Assembly: GCF_011075055.1 (NCBI RefSeq)
Contig: NC_058151.1
Location: 7,272,251 to 7,336,250 of the forward strand
DNA length: 64,000 nt
Origin: Mangifera indica
Taxonomy: Eukaryota; Streptophyta; Magnoliopsida; Sapindales; Anacardiaceae
Reading direction: 5' to 3'
The notes below the pieces were generated by a model. That model ran no database searches and was not told the origin of the DNA. It worked only from the letters and a program-made list of their open reading frames with translations. The position numbers and the translations under genes are program-made. Below are positions 48,470-60,569 of the stretch, in pieces. Position 1 is the stretch's first letter. Each line of letters begins with the position of its first letter.

Positions 48470-49228
48470 ATAGTTTTATTGTATATCTAATTGTATGTTA
48501 CAAAAAAATTGTATATTGATAGTATGGAATAACCCATTTAATTTTTTATTTTAAAATAGTTAGACAAAATTTTACTTTTAAATTTTGTAAATGAAAACTA
48601 CTAAATATCAATAATTAAAAATTGAGTTATTTACATGTTAATGTTTCATTATAAACTTATTGGTTATCTTTAAATTTGTGATAAATAAATAAAAATTTAC
48701 TTTTTATTATATATCTGGTGGCTTTTCACCAAATCAACTCAATAAATGCATGGTGTGAATTCATTTAATTCATGGTAGACACATTAATTATAATATAAGG
48801 TTCAATTTTCGCTGGAAGTAAAAATAACAATATGACCTTAATAAATAAAAATATGACACAGTTAATGTTATGACATTATATGAGTGACTTTCACCTTGAT
48901 GGATTGCTTTCAACATATATATGCCTCTTGAAAAATTCCTATATGTATCCATATATCCTTGTTTTAGTTTTAGTCCATTGACTTTTGTGAAAGTAGTCAA
49001 ATTAGAACAAAGTTGAGACAATGAATTTTTAATTCTGTGTCGATTATGTGTAAGCAGTCAAATGTTTTTATGCAGTATGAACACACAAAGAGCATCCAAC
49101 AATTTTTTTTTTTTGGTTTAAAACAATACGGTTATCGTGATTGTTTCTTTTAGCAGTTTCTTTAATATGTAGATCCCACTATTATCTACAATAAATTATT
49201 TAACTCTAGAAAAACTATCCTTCTGCAG
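48470..49228. other. AT-rich DNA upstream of the channel pseudogene
   Basis: About 760 bp. I looked for earlier exons of the channel (membrane segments, start of the cyclic-nucleotide-binding domain) and saw none. A CAG acceptor at its right edge leads into the first recognised exon. Confidence 0.6.
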
Positions 49229-50326
49229 GAGGAGGTTGGTGTTGGGAAAGATGCAATGGAAAATGCCGTTTCATATTTAGTACCTGAGAGCCCCTTTGGT
49301 GAGATTTCTATTCTTTGCAACATTCCTCAGCCTCACACTGTTTGGGTTTGTGAACTATGTAGGGTTCTGCGGATCGATAAGCAGTCTTTTACCAATATCC
49401 TTGAGATATATTTCTATGATGGGAGGAAAATATTGGCCAACCTCGCGATGTTGAAACGTTTAATGCTCCTGATAAAGTTACTTTTATGTGTGGCTGTAAC
49501 GGCTAGAAGTGAATGTGCAAAATATACTTCACTTCAAGCTCAGTATATGTCATTTTCTATACTATGTTTTCAATATAAACTTGCAGGGTAAATATTCCAA
49601 TGTTCATATTAAACAACTGGAGTTAGACATCATATTGCACATTACCAAGCGTGAAGCAGAACTTGCGTTGAGGGTGAATAGTGCAACTTATCATGGAGAT
49701 CTGTAACAGCTAAAAGGCTTTATTCAGGCTGAAGCAGATCCCAACAAGACAGATTTTGATGGGCGGTCACCTTTGGTATGTATTTGCTTTTGAAATTTTC
49801 AGATTCACACTGCGTCTGAAGTGTGTTTACCAAATATACTGGTCTGTTTGGTGCTGGTTGCATTTGCTAAAAATCTTTCTTTCTTTCATTAATTGATGGT
49901 TTTTTTTCTACTTCATTTAGCTCTGTAAAATTTCTTATTGCTGTTTGGCATTCATAGCGTGCTTTTATTTTTCTTCTCATGTCTACTTATGATAGGAAAA
50001 CATGGTCTACTCAACAGAAGCAAAATAAATGAAAGACGAACAGTTTATGTTGGATAGAAGTGTTAAAGACTTATGAGAGGAAACCATAATCTGTTTCACC
50101 AATGTATATAATAAATTATCTTCCTTCAGTATGTAGATAAGGTAATGCCGCTTTGTTGGAATAGTCACATTCACCACCTAACCTAACCTATGTGCCTATC
50201 CATCTTCGGGTGTCTTAGCTGTCTTGAAGTGGATTTGACATTTATACTCTCCTCAGACTCCAAGAACAGATTCTAGATTGGCAGCTATATCAATTTCAGT
50301 TTCCATTCTTTCAATAGTGGCAGATG

Positions 50327-50665
50327 GACTTGGCAATGGGCCATGCCGGCTTGTAGGCCAACACGGCCCAATGGGGCATGGCTTGCAAAATTGTGGACCA
50401 TGTTAAGGCCCACTTTTAAGGTGTGCTGTGTCTGGACCTACAGCTAAAGCCTATTATTTGACCTGAACTTGACAAAATTTACAAAAATTAAAACACTTAA
50501 AAAAAATAAAAATTTAATTTTTGACGAATCAAGCCACAAAAAAGCGCACAAAGGCACAACCAAAGAGGCTTGGGTCATGTCCTGGGCATTAGTTTTGCAG
50601 CAGGCCTGATAGGCTATGAAATAGCACAGACTGGCCATGTCAAATTAGCCCATGGACAGGTCTTG
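50327..50665. mobile_element. hAT-type MITE in an intron of the channel pseudogene
   Basis: 339 bp flanked by an 8-bp direct repeat TGGCAGAT (50319-50326 and 50666-50673), the target size of hAT elements. The inner ends share words such as TTGGCAATGGGCC and CTGTCCATGGGC, resembling the 'GGCCATGGGCC' ends of plant hAT MITEs. The terminal bases are diverged. Confidence 0.55.
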
Positions 50666-52253
50666 TGGCAGATGTGACACACCAATGAAAAACTTTCTGC
50701 TGTTTTGCTTATGTTAAATAGAATTGAAACATTGATTTCTAAATTCAAGGGCATTCCCAACACAAAGGACTTGGCCTATCATGTAAAGTTCACTTCTTTC
50801 CTCAAATGGTTAGGAACTTGGTAAAGTTCACGACAGGCCAACTGTGGAATCTTCCTCAACATTGAAAAGACCAATTTACAGATCAGGATAGATCAGCCAT
50901 AATGATGCCATTGTATTAATTGTAGAGTAAAGTTTTCTTACATAATTGTTGAACAGTTTCCAATTAGGTTAGGGTCTTTTTACTAATCTCATTCACAAGC
51001 AAAAGAGCGAGAAAGGGCAAGGAAGGGAGCTTTGGTGACATTTATTGTAATTGCATACATTGTGAGCATCACGGTTTGTTTCTTCATGTTCTAGTGTAGG
51101 ACTTACTGAAGAAACATGCTCTTATCATTTGTGCCACTTTTGTTGCAAAGTTTTCAACTAAAATTTTCAGTTTAATGGATTTTTTTTTTTTTACTGACAG
51201 CATCTTGCAGCATGAAGAGGATACGAAGACATTGCGATTTTCCTTATTCAAGGAGGAGTAGACATTAACATAAAAGGTAATTTTGTTTGTGGTAATTTCA
51301 TCCCACTTGACTCTATTCAAAGTTTTCTGTGTCAGTCATTTCATATTAACCTGTGTCAATAATTCAATTTTTTTTTTATAGATAAATTTGGGAACACACC
51401 CTTACTAGAAGCCTTAAAAAATGGAAATGATCAAGTTGCCTCATTTCTTGTTAATGAAGGGGCCTCCTTGAGTATAGATGATGCTGGTAGTTTTCTCTGC
51501 AACGCTGTTGTTAAGGGGTATACAGACTTCCTTAAAAGAGTTTTGTCCAATGGCATTGATCCAAATTGCAAAGATTATGACCATAGAACCCCACTTCATG
51601 TAGCTGCCTCAGAGGGATTATATCTGATGGCAAAGTTGCTGTTAGAGGCTGGGGCCAGTGTTTTTACAATGGCAGGCACAGTAGATTTATTCTTGCTTAC
51701 AAGATATTGATACATACATTCTAGTAAATTAATGACGGGGTTATGTGCACTTAATCCCTACGCCTAGCTGGAAATGCATAATTCCTTTTTATTTGACTCT
51801 ATATTAGCCTCATGGCGGGTTCTGCAGACATTAAAATTTAAAATAATATTGGAACTTTGATTCCTCGCATAGATGCTAAAAGTTTGTGAGAAATCTGTGC
51901 TCTTCTAAAACATGAATATATATTTTTCATGAACACTGAGTTTCACAAAGTTTTTTTATTTCGGATCATCTATATCCAGCGATTCAGTCTACCACCACAA
52001 TTTATTTTGGATTCTATTTGGATTTGTTTTATATTATTTGACATGACTTTTGGTGTTCTAATATGCTCTTACGTCTGGCGAGGGAGCGATAAACAATGAA
52101 AGAGAGATATCTATATCTTATACAACTTTGACAACTGAGAAAAGAACAACTTTCATGCTCATTTAATAATATCTTTTGTTATTCCAATGATTATATCATT
52201 CATACATCTGCACTCTGTTGATGGGAAAACACCCCTCTTGATGAAAGTCAGAG

Positions 52254-52628
52254 ATAAAACTGGATTCAAACCAAACTTGTTTGAATTCGGTTTGAATAAG
52301 TCTGAAACGAGCTTGAGCCTGAAAATTTAACATTTCTGAGTTCGAGCTCGAGCTTTGGGATATTTAACTTGTCAAGCTCATAAGCTAAAATTTTTTATAC
52401 AAAACGACATTGTTTTGACTAATATGTATTAAAAGGTGTCGTTTTAATAACAAACTAATTAAAAGCTCGATTCGAGCTCAAGCTTGAGCTCAGCTCTTTT
52501 GAAACGAGTCGAGCTTGAACTGATTTGAAGTGAGCTCGATGAGCCCGAGCTCAAGCTCGAACTCAGTTTCATGCAAATCGAACCGAACTTGAGTTTAGGG
52601 GAGCTCAAACTTGGCTCTAATCCAACCC
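52254..52628. mobile_element. 375-bp inverted-repeat insertion in the last ankyrin exon
   Basis: It splits the exon between the codons for 'TPLDE' and 'NKNLIKLL'. The flanks are GTCAGAG (52247-52253) and GTCGGAG (52629-52635), a 7-bp duplication with one mismatch. The ends form partial inverted repeats (TGGATTCAAACCAAACTTG and TGGATTAGAGCCAAGTTTG). The interior is rich in gagctcgagctt-type words. The superfamily is not clear. Confidence 0.6.
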
Positions 52629-53227
52629 GTCGGAGGTATCGAAACAAGAATTTGATCAAACTACTGGAAGATGCAAAATCCTCTCAGTTGTCAGAATTTC
52701 CTCATCGCTCTGAAGGCATGCTAGGTATTGCACCCAAACCTCTGTTAAATGTTTCTATTTTGTCAATTGAACTTTAAAATACATATTAGTGAAAATGCTT
52801 GCCAAACTACTTGCTTTACTTTGTATAGAGAATTTTTTTAGAAATAAAATGATAATGAAAGTTTGCGGCTCACTGTATATTTTAAATTTCACTTCAGTGT
52901 GCAATTTTGTTTTACTAATTACATTTTGTCATATCGAGCAAACAAGAGAGTTTCTGCACATGAACTGGCAGGGATTTTTAAGAGCAATGTTCTCTTCCCT
53001 CTCTTGGCTCGGTCCAGAAAATATATATCTGCTTAGTATTTGTTTGAATGTTTTCAAGAAGTTTCACCTGAGTTAGAACAGGAGTATATTTGTTTTTCTA
53101 GGAGTAGTGGAAGTTTTTTGCTCAAACCCTCATTGGAATAAGTCATATTTTGGATGTTTGTCATCTAGAAAAGTGGTTAAATATTTCAACCAGTCGAGAT
53201 ATTGTAATATTGCATTTGTTGTTGTAG

Positions 53228-54180
53228 GCTGAAATGCTAATGCTACTGAGAGAGGCATTGTAGAAGCATCGAGTCATCAAGTAGATCTGCTACACATTCC
53301 TGTTGGGCCAATTACGAGGAGAAGAGCTAAGAAGATGCAACAGACTTTAGTTAGGCTCGTGGAGGGCTTAGAGACTAAAACTAACTCACTCAAGGATGAT
53401 TGGATGCTTGAAGGAGCCAACAGACATGTTAACTTGATTCAGGCCCGAGCTTATGCGCAGATAGACTTTGAATGACCATAACGTTTGATCCATGAGGAGT
53501 TACGGGGTCTGTAATATATCAGCGCGAAGCTCGTTTTAAGCTCTATAACAACAACCAGCTTTGCCAATTGTGCCCAATTTGGAGGCCCAAATAAAACCAT
53601 TTCAGTCTATATTATGTAGTTTTAGTTTACCCAAATTTAGGGTTTTTGGTTTTTATGATTTTAACCTTGTTTGTGACCGGGTTAGACTATATTAAGCCCA
53701 ATTGACACATTTTCTTTTAATTTAATTAGTGTTTTGGGTGGTTAATTAAGTAATGGGCTTGGGAAGTTTGAAGGTCTATTGGGCCATGGGTAGTTTATGA
53801 TTAAATTGACATTGTGCTATAAAAACTAAAATTTTCATAATGAATGGATCTTTGGCCGACTTTTGCACAATTTCATTTACTAATGAAAACTATCAATTCT
53901 TTGAACTTACCAAGTCTTGTCTTGTGTTGTTCACCATTATGATTATAAGGTTCGTACGATTCCATATCGATTCGGGTCAAGGGTCATTCAGTGACGAAAC
54001 CGATTCAGTCCTAGGGAAGTATCTTCTTAGGCATTGGGTCTTACGTCAAATCGTCAAGGTTCGCATGAGCTACTATGTTTCGTTGTATAATACAACACAC
54101 TTGTGTCTGTATAGGGCTTCATATAGGCCCACCCTTAATATTGATCAAAATCTTGTAGATGCAGAAATATGTTAGGAATA
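53228..54180 (+). mobile_element. Fragment of a Ty3/gypsy element (pol tail and probable LTR part)
   Basis: 53305-53475 encodes 'GPITRRRAKKMQQTLVRL' followed by about 40 residues to a TGA, matching the region just before the end of some plant gypsy pol genes. The next 700 bp is non-coding, with words such as 'gaggagttacgggg' and 'cgattcagtcctaggg' common in plant gypsy LTRs. It sits in the intron between the ankyrin and KHA exons of the channel pseudogene. Ends and target duplication are not defined. Confidence 0.5.
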
Positions 54181-54735
54181 TTCAGGAATTATTTTAGTTT
54201 AGGGATTTTTAGTTTTACTTATTTGAGTGGGTTTTGATTTGATGTGTAAGGTTGATTGGATTACTAGAGGTAGGTTTTTTTTTTCTTTTGTGTTTGTTTG
54301 ATTTGGATTCCTTCCTGTTCAGAAACATACTTTGCTATAAAAATAATGAAATTGGGAGTTTCTTCCTGTCTTTTTTTATTTTCTAACCTTTCAAATCCCT
54401 CTTCAGTGTTTTTGCTCCTGTCCATTTCTTTCTTCTTTCCTCCGTCACTTCCTTGAGGAGTTACAACATTTGGTCCCAACCTCCCCTTGGAGCCGGCTAT
54501 TTAGTATGTTAACAACTTTTTGACAATGGAAGTTGTAAGGTCTTACGGCAAGTGAGTGTAATTTCTAATTTAGTTAATGCATAAGAAAATTTGAGGATCT
54601 TTGAGTATTAACAAAAGGTATTTGGGAATTCAGCATGGCAATTTTTTATTTGTAAGGTTAATTAAGACAGCTGGTTGCAGTAGTTCTCTTTAGTTGTGAC
54701 TTTGGAAGTTTATAATAGAATTTCTGTTGACTAGT
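54181..54735. other. Intron or retroelement remainder
   Basis: T-rich sequence before the KHA exon. I see no gene. It may include the rest of the LTR fragment. Confidence 0.4.
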
Positions 54736-55129
54736 GCAGATAGAAAACTGTCGAGGAAATGCAGTATGTACCTTTTCCACCCATGGGATACTAGTGTGCA
54801 TAAAAGACGTGGAATTGTGTTATGGATTCCGGGTACCATTGAAGAGCTTATCAAATCTCTGTGGAACAACTAGGTTTTCCGAGTGATAGTTGTATATTAT
54901 CAGAAGATGCTTGTAACATTCTTGATGTAGACATGATAAGTGATAGTCAAAAGCTGTACTTAGTTGGTGGAACACAGTAGTTTACAACATTTCTGTTATT
55001 GTAACTTGTAAAATTATGGGAAATTATAAAAAATGGCCAAAATGCCCTCCCACTAAGCAAAAATGCCCAAAATCACTATTTTCAAGCAAAAATGCCCAAA
55101 TTCACTATTTCTAAGCAAAAATGTCCATG

Positions 55130-55314
55130 ACTTTTTCTAAAATGTCAAAATTACTCTTCTCCTCATTTATATAAACCCTCCTCACTCACTATGAGGGGTT
55201 AAATGAAATTATATTAGAATTAAGGGGCATTTTGATAGTTCTTTATTTCATAACTTTTTCTAAAATGTCAAAATTACCCTTCCCCTCATTTATATAAACC
55301 CTCCTCACTCACTT
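55130..55314. repeat. 123-bp-spaced direct repeat in the MULE left arm
   Basis: A block of about 62 bp starting actttttctaaaatgtc occurs at 55130 and 55253. It includes 'catttatataaaccctcc', a TATA-like sequence that could serve a promoter facing the transposase. Just upstream, 'agcaaaaatgccca' repeats every 28-29 bp three times (55056-55125). Confidence 0.75.
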
Positions 55315-55424
55315 TTATTATACACACTTCTCATATAACTCAAACACTCACTCTCACTCTTATTTTTATTCAAGATCAATTAGTAGGGATTCATTCGGAC
55401 GGAAGAAGTTCGTATTTCTGAATT

Positions 55425-56385
55425 GGCCAAACGACTATTTCCCACCCAAGGTTTGATGTTTTCTCAAGTTTTCACCCTTTAACTATAGAAACACCAAACA
55501 CCCACCCATGACCGGTTAGATTTAACAAAACCCTAATGGTGGTAAGGGTAAAATTGTCATTTTCACTATAATATTAAAAATAAACTAAAATTGAATCTAA
55601 TTTTCCCCCCTAAACTTTAAAAACTAAAATTTTCCCCCAACCTGAGTTTTAAAAAATGACAGTTTCACCCTAGGGTTTAGTTTTAAAATCTCCAGCGACC
55701 GTTCCAACTCCATTGCTGACGACCTCTCCCTCCCGAAGCAGCCTCTCCTTCCGGTGAATGCTTTCCTCCCATTTGGAGGCTCGATCGGCTTCGTCTTCGC
55801 CTTGGGAGACGAAAAAATTCGTCGGGGAAGACGAAGTTCTTTGTCTTCCTAGACGAAGGCGAAGACGAAGCCGATCGAGCCTCCAAATGGGAGGAAAACA
55901 TTCGCCGGAAGGAGAGGCTACTTCGGGAGGGAGAGGTCGTTGGCAATGGAGCCGAAACGATCGTCGGAGATTTTAAAACCAAACCCTAGGGTGAAACTGT
56001 CATTTTTTAAAACTCAGGTTGGGGGAAAATTTTAGTTTTTAAAGTTTAGGGGGGAAAATTAGATTCAATTTTAGTTTATTTTTAATATTATAGTGAAAAT
56101 GACAATTTTACCCTTACCACCATTAGGGTTTTGTTAAATCTAACCGGTCATGGGTGGGTGTTTGGTGTTTCTATAGTTAAAGGGTGAAAACTGCCATTTT
56201 TTAAAACTTAAGCTGAGAGAAAATTTTAGTTTTTAAAGTTTAGGGGGGCAAAAAGAGATAAAATTTTTAGGCGTTAGGGTTTTATTAAATCTAACCGGCC
56301 ATGGGTGGGTGTTTGGTGTTTTCATAGTTAAAAGGGGGACATTTGAGAAAACATCAAACCTTGGGTGGGAAATAGTCGTTTGGCC
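55425..56385. mobile_element. Foldback Mutator-type MITE, copy 4 (inside the MULE)
   Basis: 961 bp with ends GGCCAAACGACTATTTCCCA, nearly identical in inverted form, and the perfect 9-bp duplication TTCTGAATT (55416-55424 and 56386-56394). The arms are strongly complementary; around 55770-55890 'ggctcgatcggcttcg' pairs with 'cgaagccgatcgagcc'. Part of the right arm (about 190 bp, near 56000-56190) is duplicated in tandem, explaining the extra length over copy 1. Frames on both strands here are mirror artefacts. Confidence 0.9.
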
Positions 56386-56724
56386 TTCTGAATTCAACTC
56401 GAAAAAAAGACTATTCATCAAAAAAAGGTATTTATGCCAATCTTAGCCTAAAACTTAATTTTATTTGTTAAGTCTAGTTAATATGTCATAATATAGGGGT
56501 TAAGTGCAATGTTAGACAAATATGGGGGGTTAAATGCAATTTTAGATAAATATGGGGTTTTTTTGATATTATACAATATAAAGGAGATAGGTATTGCTTT
56601 GATACAAGACAACATACAAGGGTGTTAAATAAAGAAAGAGATAATTGAGGGGTCAAATGAAATGTTATTAAAATTGGGGGGCATTTTGATATTAAACATT
56701 ATAGGAGCATTATAAATGAAATTT

Positions 56725-57660
56725 TTGGTTTTTTCAAATTTCACCGTTTTAGGATATATCGACTCGTATTTTACAGATTTCTAAAAATTTTTTCGATTGT
56801 TGCCATTCTACGGTATTTCAACTTTTAGAATTAGAATTTCAGTTTCGTTTTTTCGAATTTCACCGTTTTAGGATATATCGACTCGTATTTTCCAGATTTC
56901 TAAAGAATTTTTTGATTCATGCCATTCTAGGGTATTTCAACTTTTAGATTCTGAATTTCGGTTCCGTTTTATCGAATTTCACCGTTTTAGGATATATCGA
57001 CTCGTATTTTTTAGATTTCTGAAAAAAATTTCGATTGTTGTCATTCTACGGTATTTCAACTTTTAGAATTCGAATTTCAGTTTTGTTTTTTCCAATTTCA
57101 CTGTTTTAGGATATATCGACTCGTATTTTTCAGATTTTTGAAGAATTTTTCGATTCTTGCCATTATAAGGTATTTCAACTTTTAGAATCCGAATTTCAGT
57201 TCCGTTTTTTCGAATTTCATCATTTTAGGATATATCGACTCGTATTTTCTAAATTTCTGAAGAATTTTTCGATTCTTCCCATTCTAGGGTATTTCAACTT
57301 TTAGAATCTGAATTTCGATTCCATTTTTTTGAATTTCACCATTTTAGGATATATCGACTCGTATTTTCTAGATTTCTGAAGAATTTTTTGATTCTTGCCA
57401 TTATAGGATATTTCAACTTTTAGAATCTGAATTTCGGTTCTGTTTTTTCAAATTTCACCGTTTTAGGATATATCGACTCGTATTTTTCAGATTTTTGAAG
57501 AATTTTTTGATTCTTGCCATTCTAAGGTATTTCAACTTTTAGAATTCGAATTTTAGTTCTATTTTTTCAAAAATCACCGTTTTATGATATATCGACTCGT
57601 ATTTTTCAGATTTCTGAAGAAATTTTTGATTATTGACATTTTAAAGTATAGAATTTGAAT
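56725..57660 (+). repeat. Left 119-bp tandem array of the MULE
   Basis: The word ggatatatcgactcgta occurs at 56752, 56871, 56990, 57109, 57228, 57347, 57466 and, slightly changed, 57585: eight units at exactly 119-bp spacing. Each unit also has 'tcaccgttttagg' and 'gtatttcaacttttag'. The array ends about 215 bp before the transposase start codon. The last unit is partly degraded. Confidence 0.95.
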
Positions 57661-57875
57661 ATCTATTTCAAAGTATAGATATTATAAAAACGTTTTAAAT
57701 GGAACGTTAAGAACATATAGATGCATTTTGATATAAGATAACATACGAGGGTATTATATAAATTGTTAAATAATTATAATGGGTTAAATAAAATATTAAA
57801 AAAATATGAGGAGTTTTTTTATATTAATAATTGTTCGACTGTTTTACATAGTTATTACAGATTGTTTTATTATAA

Positions 57876-60569
57876 ATGAATAATTATTTTCAAAAACTTG
57901 TCATTGAAGGATTGATAATGAAAATGGATGGTTATGCATCGGTTCGTTACCAGGGAGAATGGATTCAAGGTGGCAACAACACAATGAAATATGTTGGAGG
58001 AGCCAAACAATTGATTAAAATCCCTTATGAAACAACATTCGAGGGATTTATTGAGCTTTTGAAGGAGTTTTGCAGTATTGATCCAATGAAAAACTACCTT
58101 CAACTATCAATGAAGCCAAGAAAAATTGAGTTCGACTGCCCCGTATAGATCCAAAATGATGAAGATGTCTAGGGTCTTATTGATATGTCCCAGTACTTAC
58201 TGGAATGTATTCCTGTTTTTGTTACATGTACCCCAATTGAAGGGTAGAAGGAAGAAGATGAAGATGGAGATGAAGATGAAGAAGAAAATAGTGAGGTCAA
58301 AAAAGAATACGATTTGGAAAAGTTGATTGATTTCAGTAATAACCCGTTGTACATTGCAAACTCATGGGCTCATGGAGAAAAAAATATAGTTCCGAACTGG
58401 GGTGACTTTGATGGAAATGATATGTTCGATATTCCTTCAGAAGATGTAGAGCCTGAGAATATGACATCAGTTATCGAGGGTATGGATAGTTTGCAGCTTG
58501 AAGATCCAATTTCAGGTGGTGAAAATTATTCTGGGCCATTTTTTGACAATGCCCCCACTGATCCATTTAGGTGGCTTTTTGATTTTCCTCCACAACCATT
58601 AACATCATCAAGTGGTTCCAGATCGATCCGAGAGGAGAATGGTGTAAAGGTTGATGATATTTTTCATAATAAAGTTCAATTGAAAGACGTTGTGAAGCAA
58701 TTCACCTTACTTAAAGGATTTCAATTCGGTGTAAAAAAGTCTGACAAGAAACGGTGAGAAATTAAATGCAAGGCTGAAAATTGTGAGTGGTATATACATG
58801 CAACCAAATCCACAGTTGGTGAAGTGTGGGGGATCAACTTTATGAATCCTACCCACACCACAAACAAGCTAGGGCCCGAGCTTTAGGTCAATTAATAAGA
58901 TCAAAGTTTGTAATGATTGATCGCATTTATCGGCCTAAAGAAATAATTGTAGACATCGCCGACCGATATAAAATTTATATTTCATACTCACAGGCTTAGC
59001 GAGCAAGAAACTGGGCAATAAATTCATTGAGGGGTTCATCGGAGGAATCATTTATGTTTTTACCAGATTATTGCTACAATCTACAGTGTACTAATCCGGG
59101 CACCATTACTGCTATTGAAACGGATGATGACCATCGATTTAAGAATTTTTTCATGGCATTAGATGTTCCATTCATGCATTCAGAGAATATCTCTGTCCGG
59201 TTATTTGCATTGATGTTGCATTCCTTAAAGGTTGATATCTGGGGCATTTATTCATTGCAGTGGCTCTTGATGGTAATAACCAGATATATCCCATTGGTTT
59301 CGGTGTCGATAAAAAAAAAGATCATGACACGTGGTGTTGGTTTCTTCGGAGGATTAAAGAATGTATTCATGACTTATTTGAGTTGGCAATAATCTCAAAT
59401 CGATATCATGTTATATACTCGGCAATAGCTGAAGTCTTTCCAGATGTCCACCATGAATACTGTTGTCATCATCTTCTGTGTAACATGCAGACAAAGTATA
59501 AACGAGACTCAAAGGTATAGTGTTTTAAACAAGTAATTAAAATTGTAAAAGTTTATCCTTTTCATACATTTTAATTATAATCAGTTATCATAATTTTTTT
59601 CATCTTACAGGTTATGGGGGCATAGTGGAAAGCCGCAAAATCATACACAGAATCAGAATTTGGGGTGATGATGCAATCTTTTGACTCAATGAACCCTCAA
59701 GCTGGAGTTTATCTACGTGCTGTCGGATTTGAGCGTTGGAGTAGAGCGTACTTTCTAGGGTATCGTTACAACATCATGACCACTAACATTGTTGAGTCAT
59801 TTAATGCCCTTGTCAGACATGCACGAGGCCTACCCATCACAATGCTCTTGGAGTTCATTCGTGGTACCATGCAACGTGGTTTTACGAGAGAATAAACCAT
59901 GCAAGTAAGTATCAAATCGTTATTAATTAAATGTTTTATCTCGTGTACTTTTTACCCTTAGTTTTGGATATTACCAAATGTGTTGTTAATATTTTTTCAA
60001 ATTATAGACGAATGTCCTAACTTTGTCACCCCTTGGGTGGAGAAGAAGATCAGCAATCGTTTATCAAAGTCTGCACGTTTGGAGGTTTGACCGATTACAT
60101 AGACTCGGTATCAGGTTATCGGTTTTGATGGATTCATGGGTATTGTAGACTTCGGTGAAATGTCCTACACATGTAGAAAGTTTCAGCTCTCATGTATTCC
60201 GTGCAAGCATGCCATCGTCGTTGCACGACATATGAGGCTCACGAATGTCAATGCATGGGTTCATCCATTCTTTCAGACTGATATCTACTGTGCAATATAT
60301 CAGGAACCTGTCAATCTTCTTGAAAATCAATCTGATTGGTTGCACTCACCAGAAGGAATGGTTATTCTGCCCCCCTCCTCGATAGTCGTTGTCCAGGTCA
60401 TCCCTCCAACAGAAATCGACGTCCCTCGCAGGGAGAAAATGTGACACCGAGGATTTGTAGTCATTGTCATGAACCAGGACACGTACGAACCCAATTTAAA
60501 AGCCCAGCACCCGTGCCGACATCCGCTCTGCAGCGTTCATCTAAAAAAGGCAAAAGGACAAAATCTTGA
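57876..60569 (+). pseudogene. mudrA-like: MuDR-type transposase of the MULE
   Basis: From ATG 57876 the N-terminal part runs to 58148, then continues in broken frames with an acidic stretch near 58250-58310. 58600-58830 is the MuDR DNA-binding region ('FTLLKGFQFGVKKSDKKR', then 'CKAENCEWYIHATK'). 59090-59520 is the MULE catalytic core: the first Asp is in 'VICIDVAF' (codon 59212), and the usual second Asp in 'SDR' is Asn (codon 59398-59400). A GT-AG intron 59515-59610 follows, then 'TNIVESFNALVRHARGLPI', then a GT-AG intron 59905-60007. The SWIM finger (60160-60220) has Tyr for its first Cys, and the final knuckle 'CSHCHEPGHVRTQF' has Phe for its last Cys. Stops include TGA 59233. It is inactive. 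Confidence 0.85.

Larger units (their letters stand above)
49229..54979 (+). pseudogene. Outward-rectifying K+ channel (SKOR/GORK-like), 3' part, pseudogene
   Basis: Exon pieces match the C-terminal half of plant Shaker-type outward K+ channels. 49229-49446 is the end of the cyclic-nucleotide-binding domain ('FGEISILCNIPQPHTV', 'LRIDKQSFTNILEIYF'). 49587-49775, 51201-51276 and 51382-51670 are ankyrin repeats ('DPNKTDFDGRSPL', 'DYDHRTPLHVAASEGLY'). 52220-52724 ends the repeats ('NLIKLLEDAKSSQLSEF'). 54740-54979 is the KHA domain ('RRGIVLWIPGTIEEL', later 'SQKLYLVGG'). Defects are TAA at 49704 where Tyr is expected, TGA at 51213, a frameshift and a 375-bp insertion in the last ankyrin exon, and a frameshift in KHA. 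The membrane and pore exons are not in the window. Introns are still recognisable. Confidence 0.85.

Noticed and set aside
55683..55982. Overlapping Ser/Arg-rich frames on both strands
   Set aside because: They mirror each other because the foldback element is an inverted repeat.
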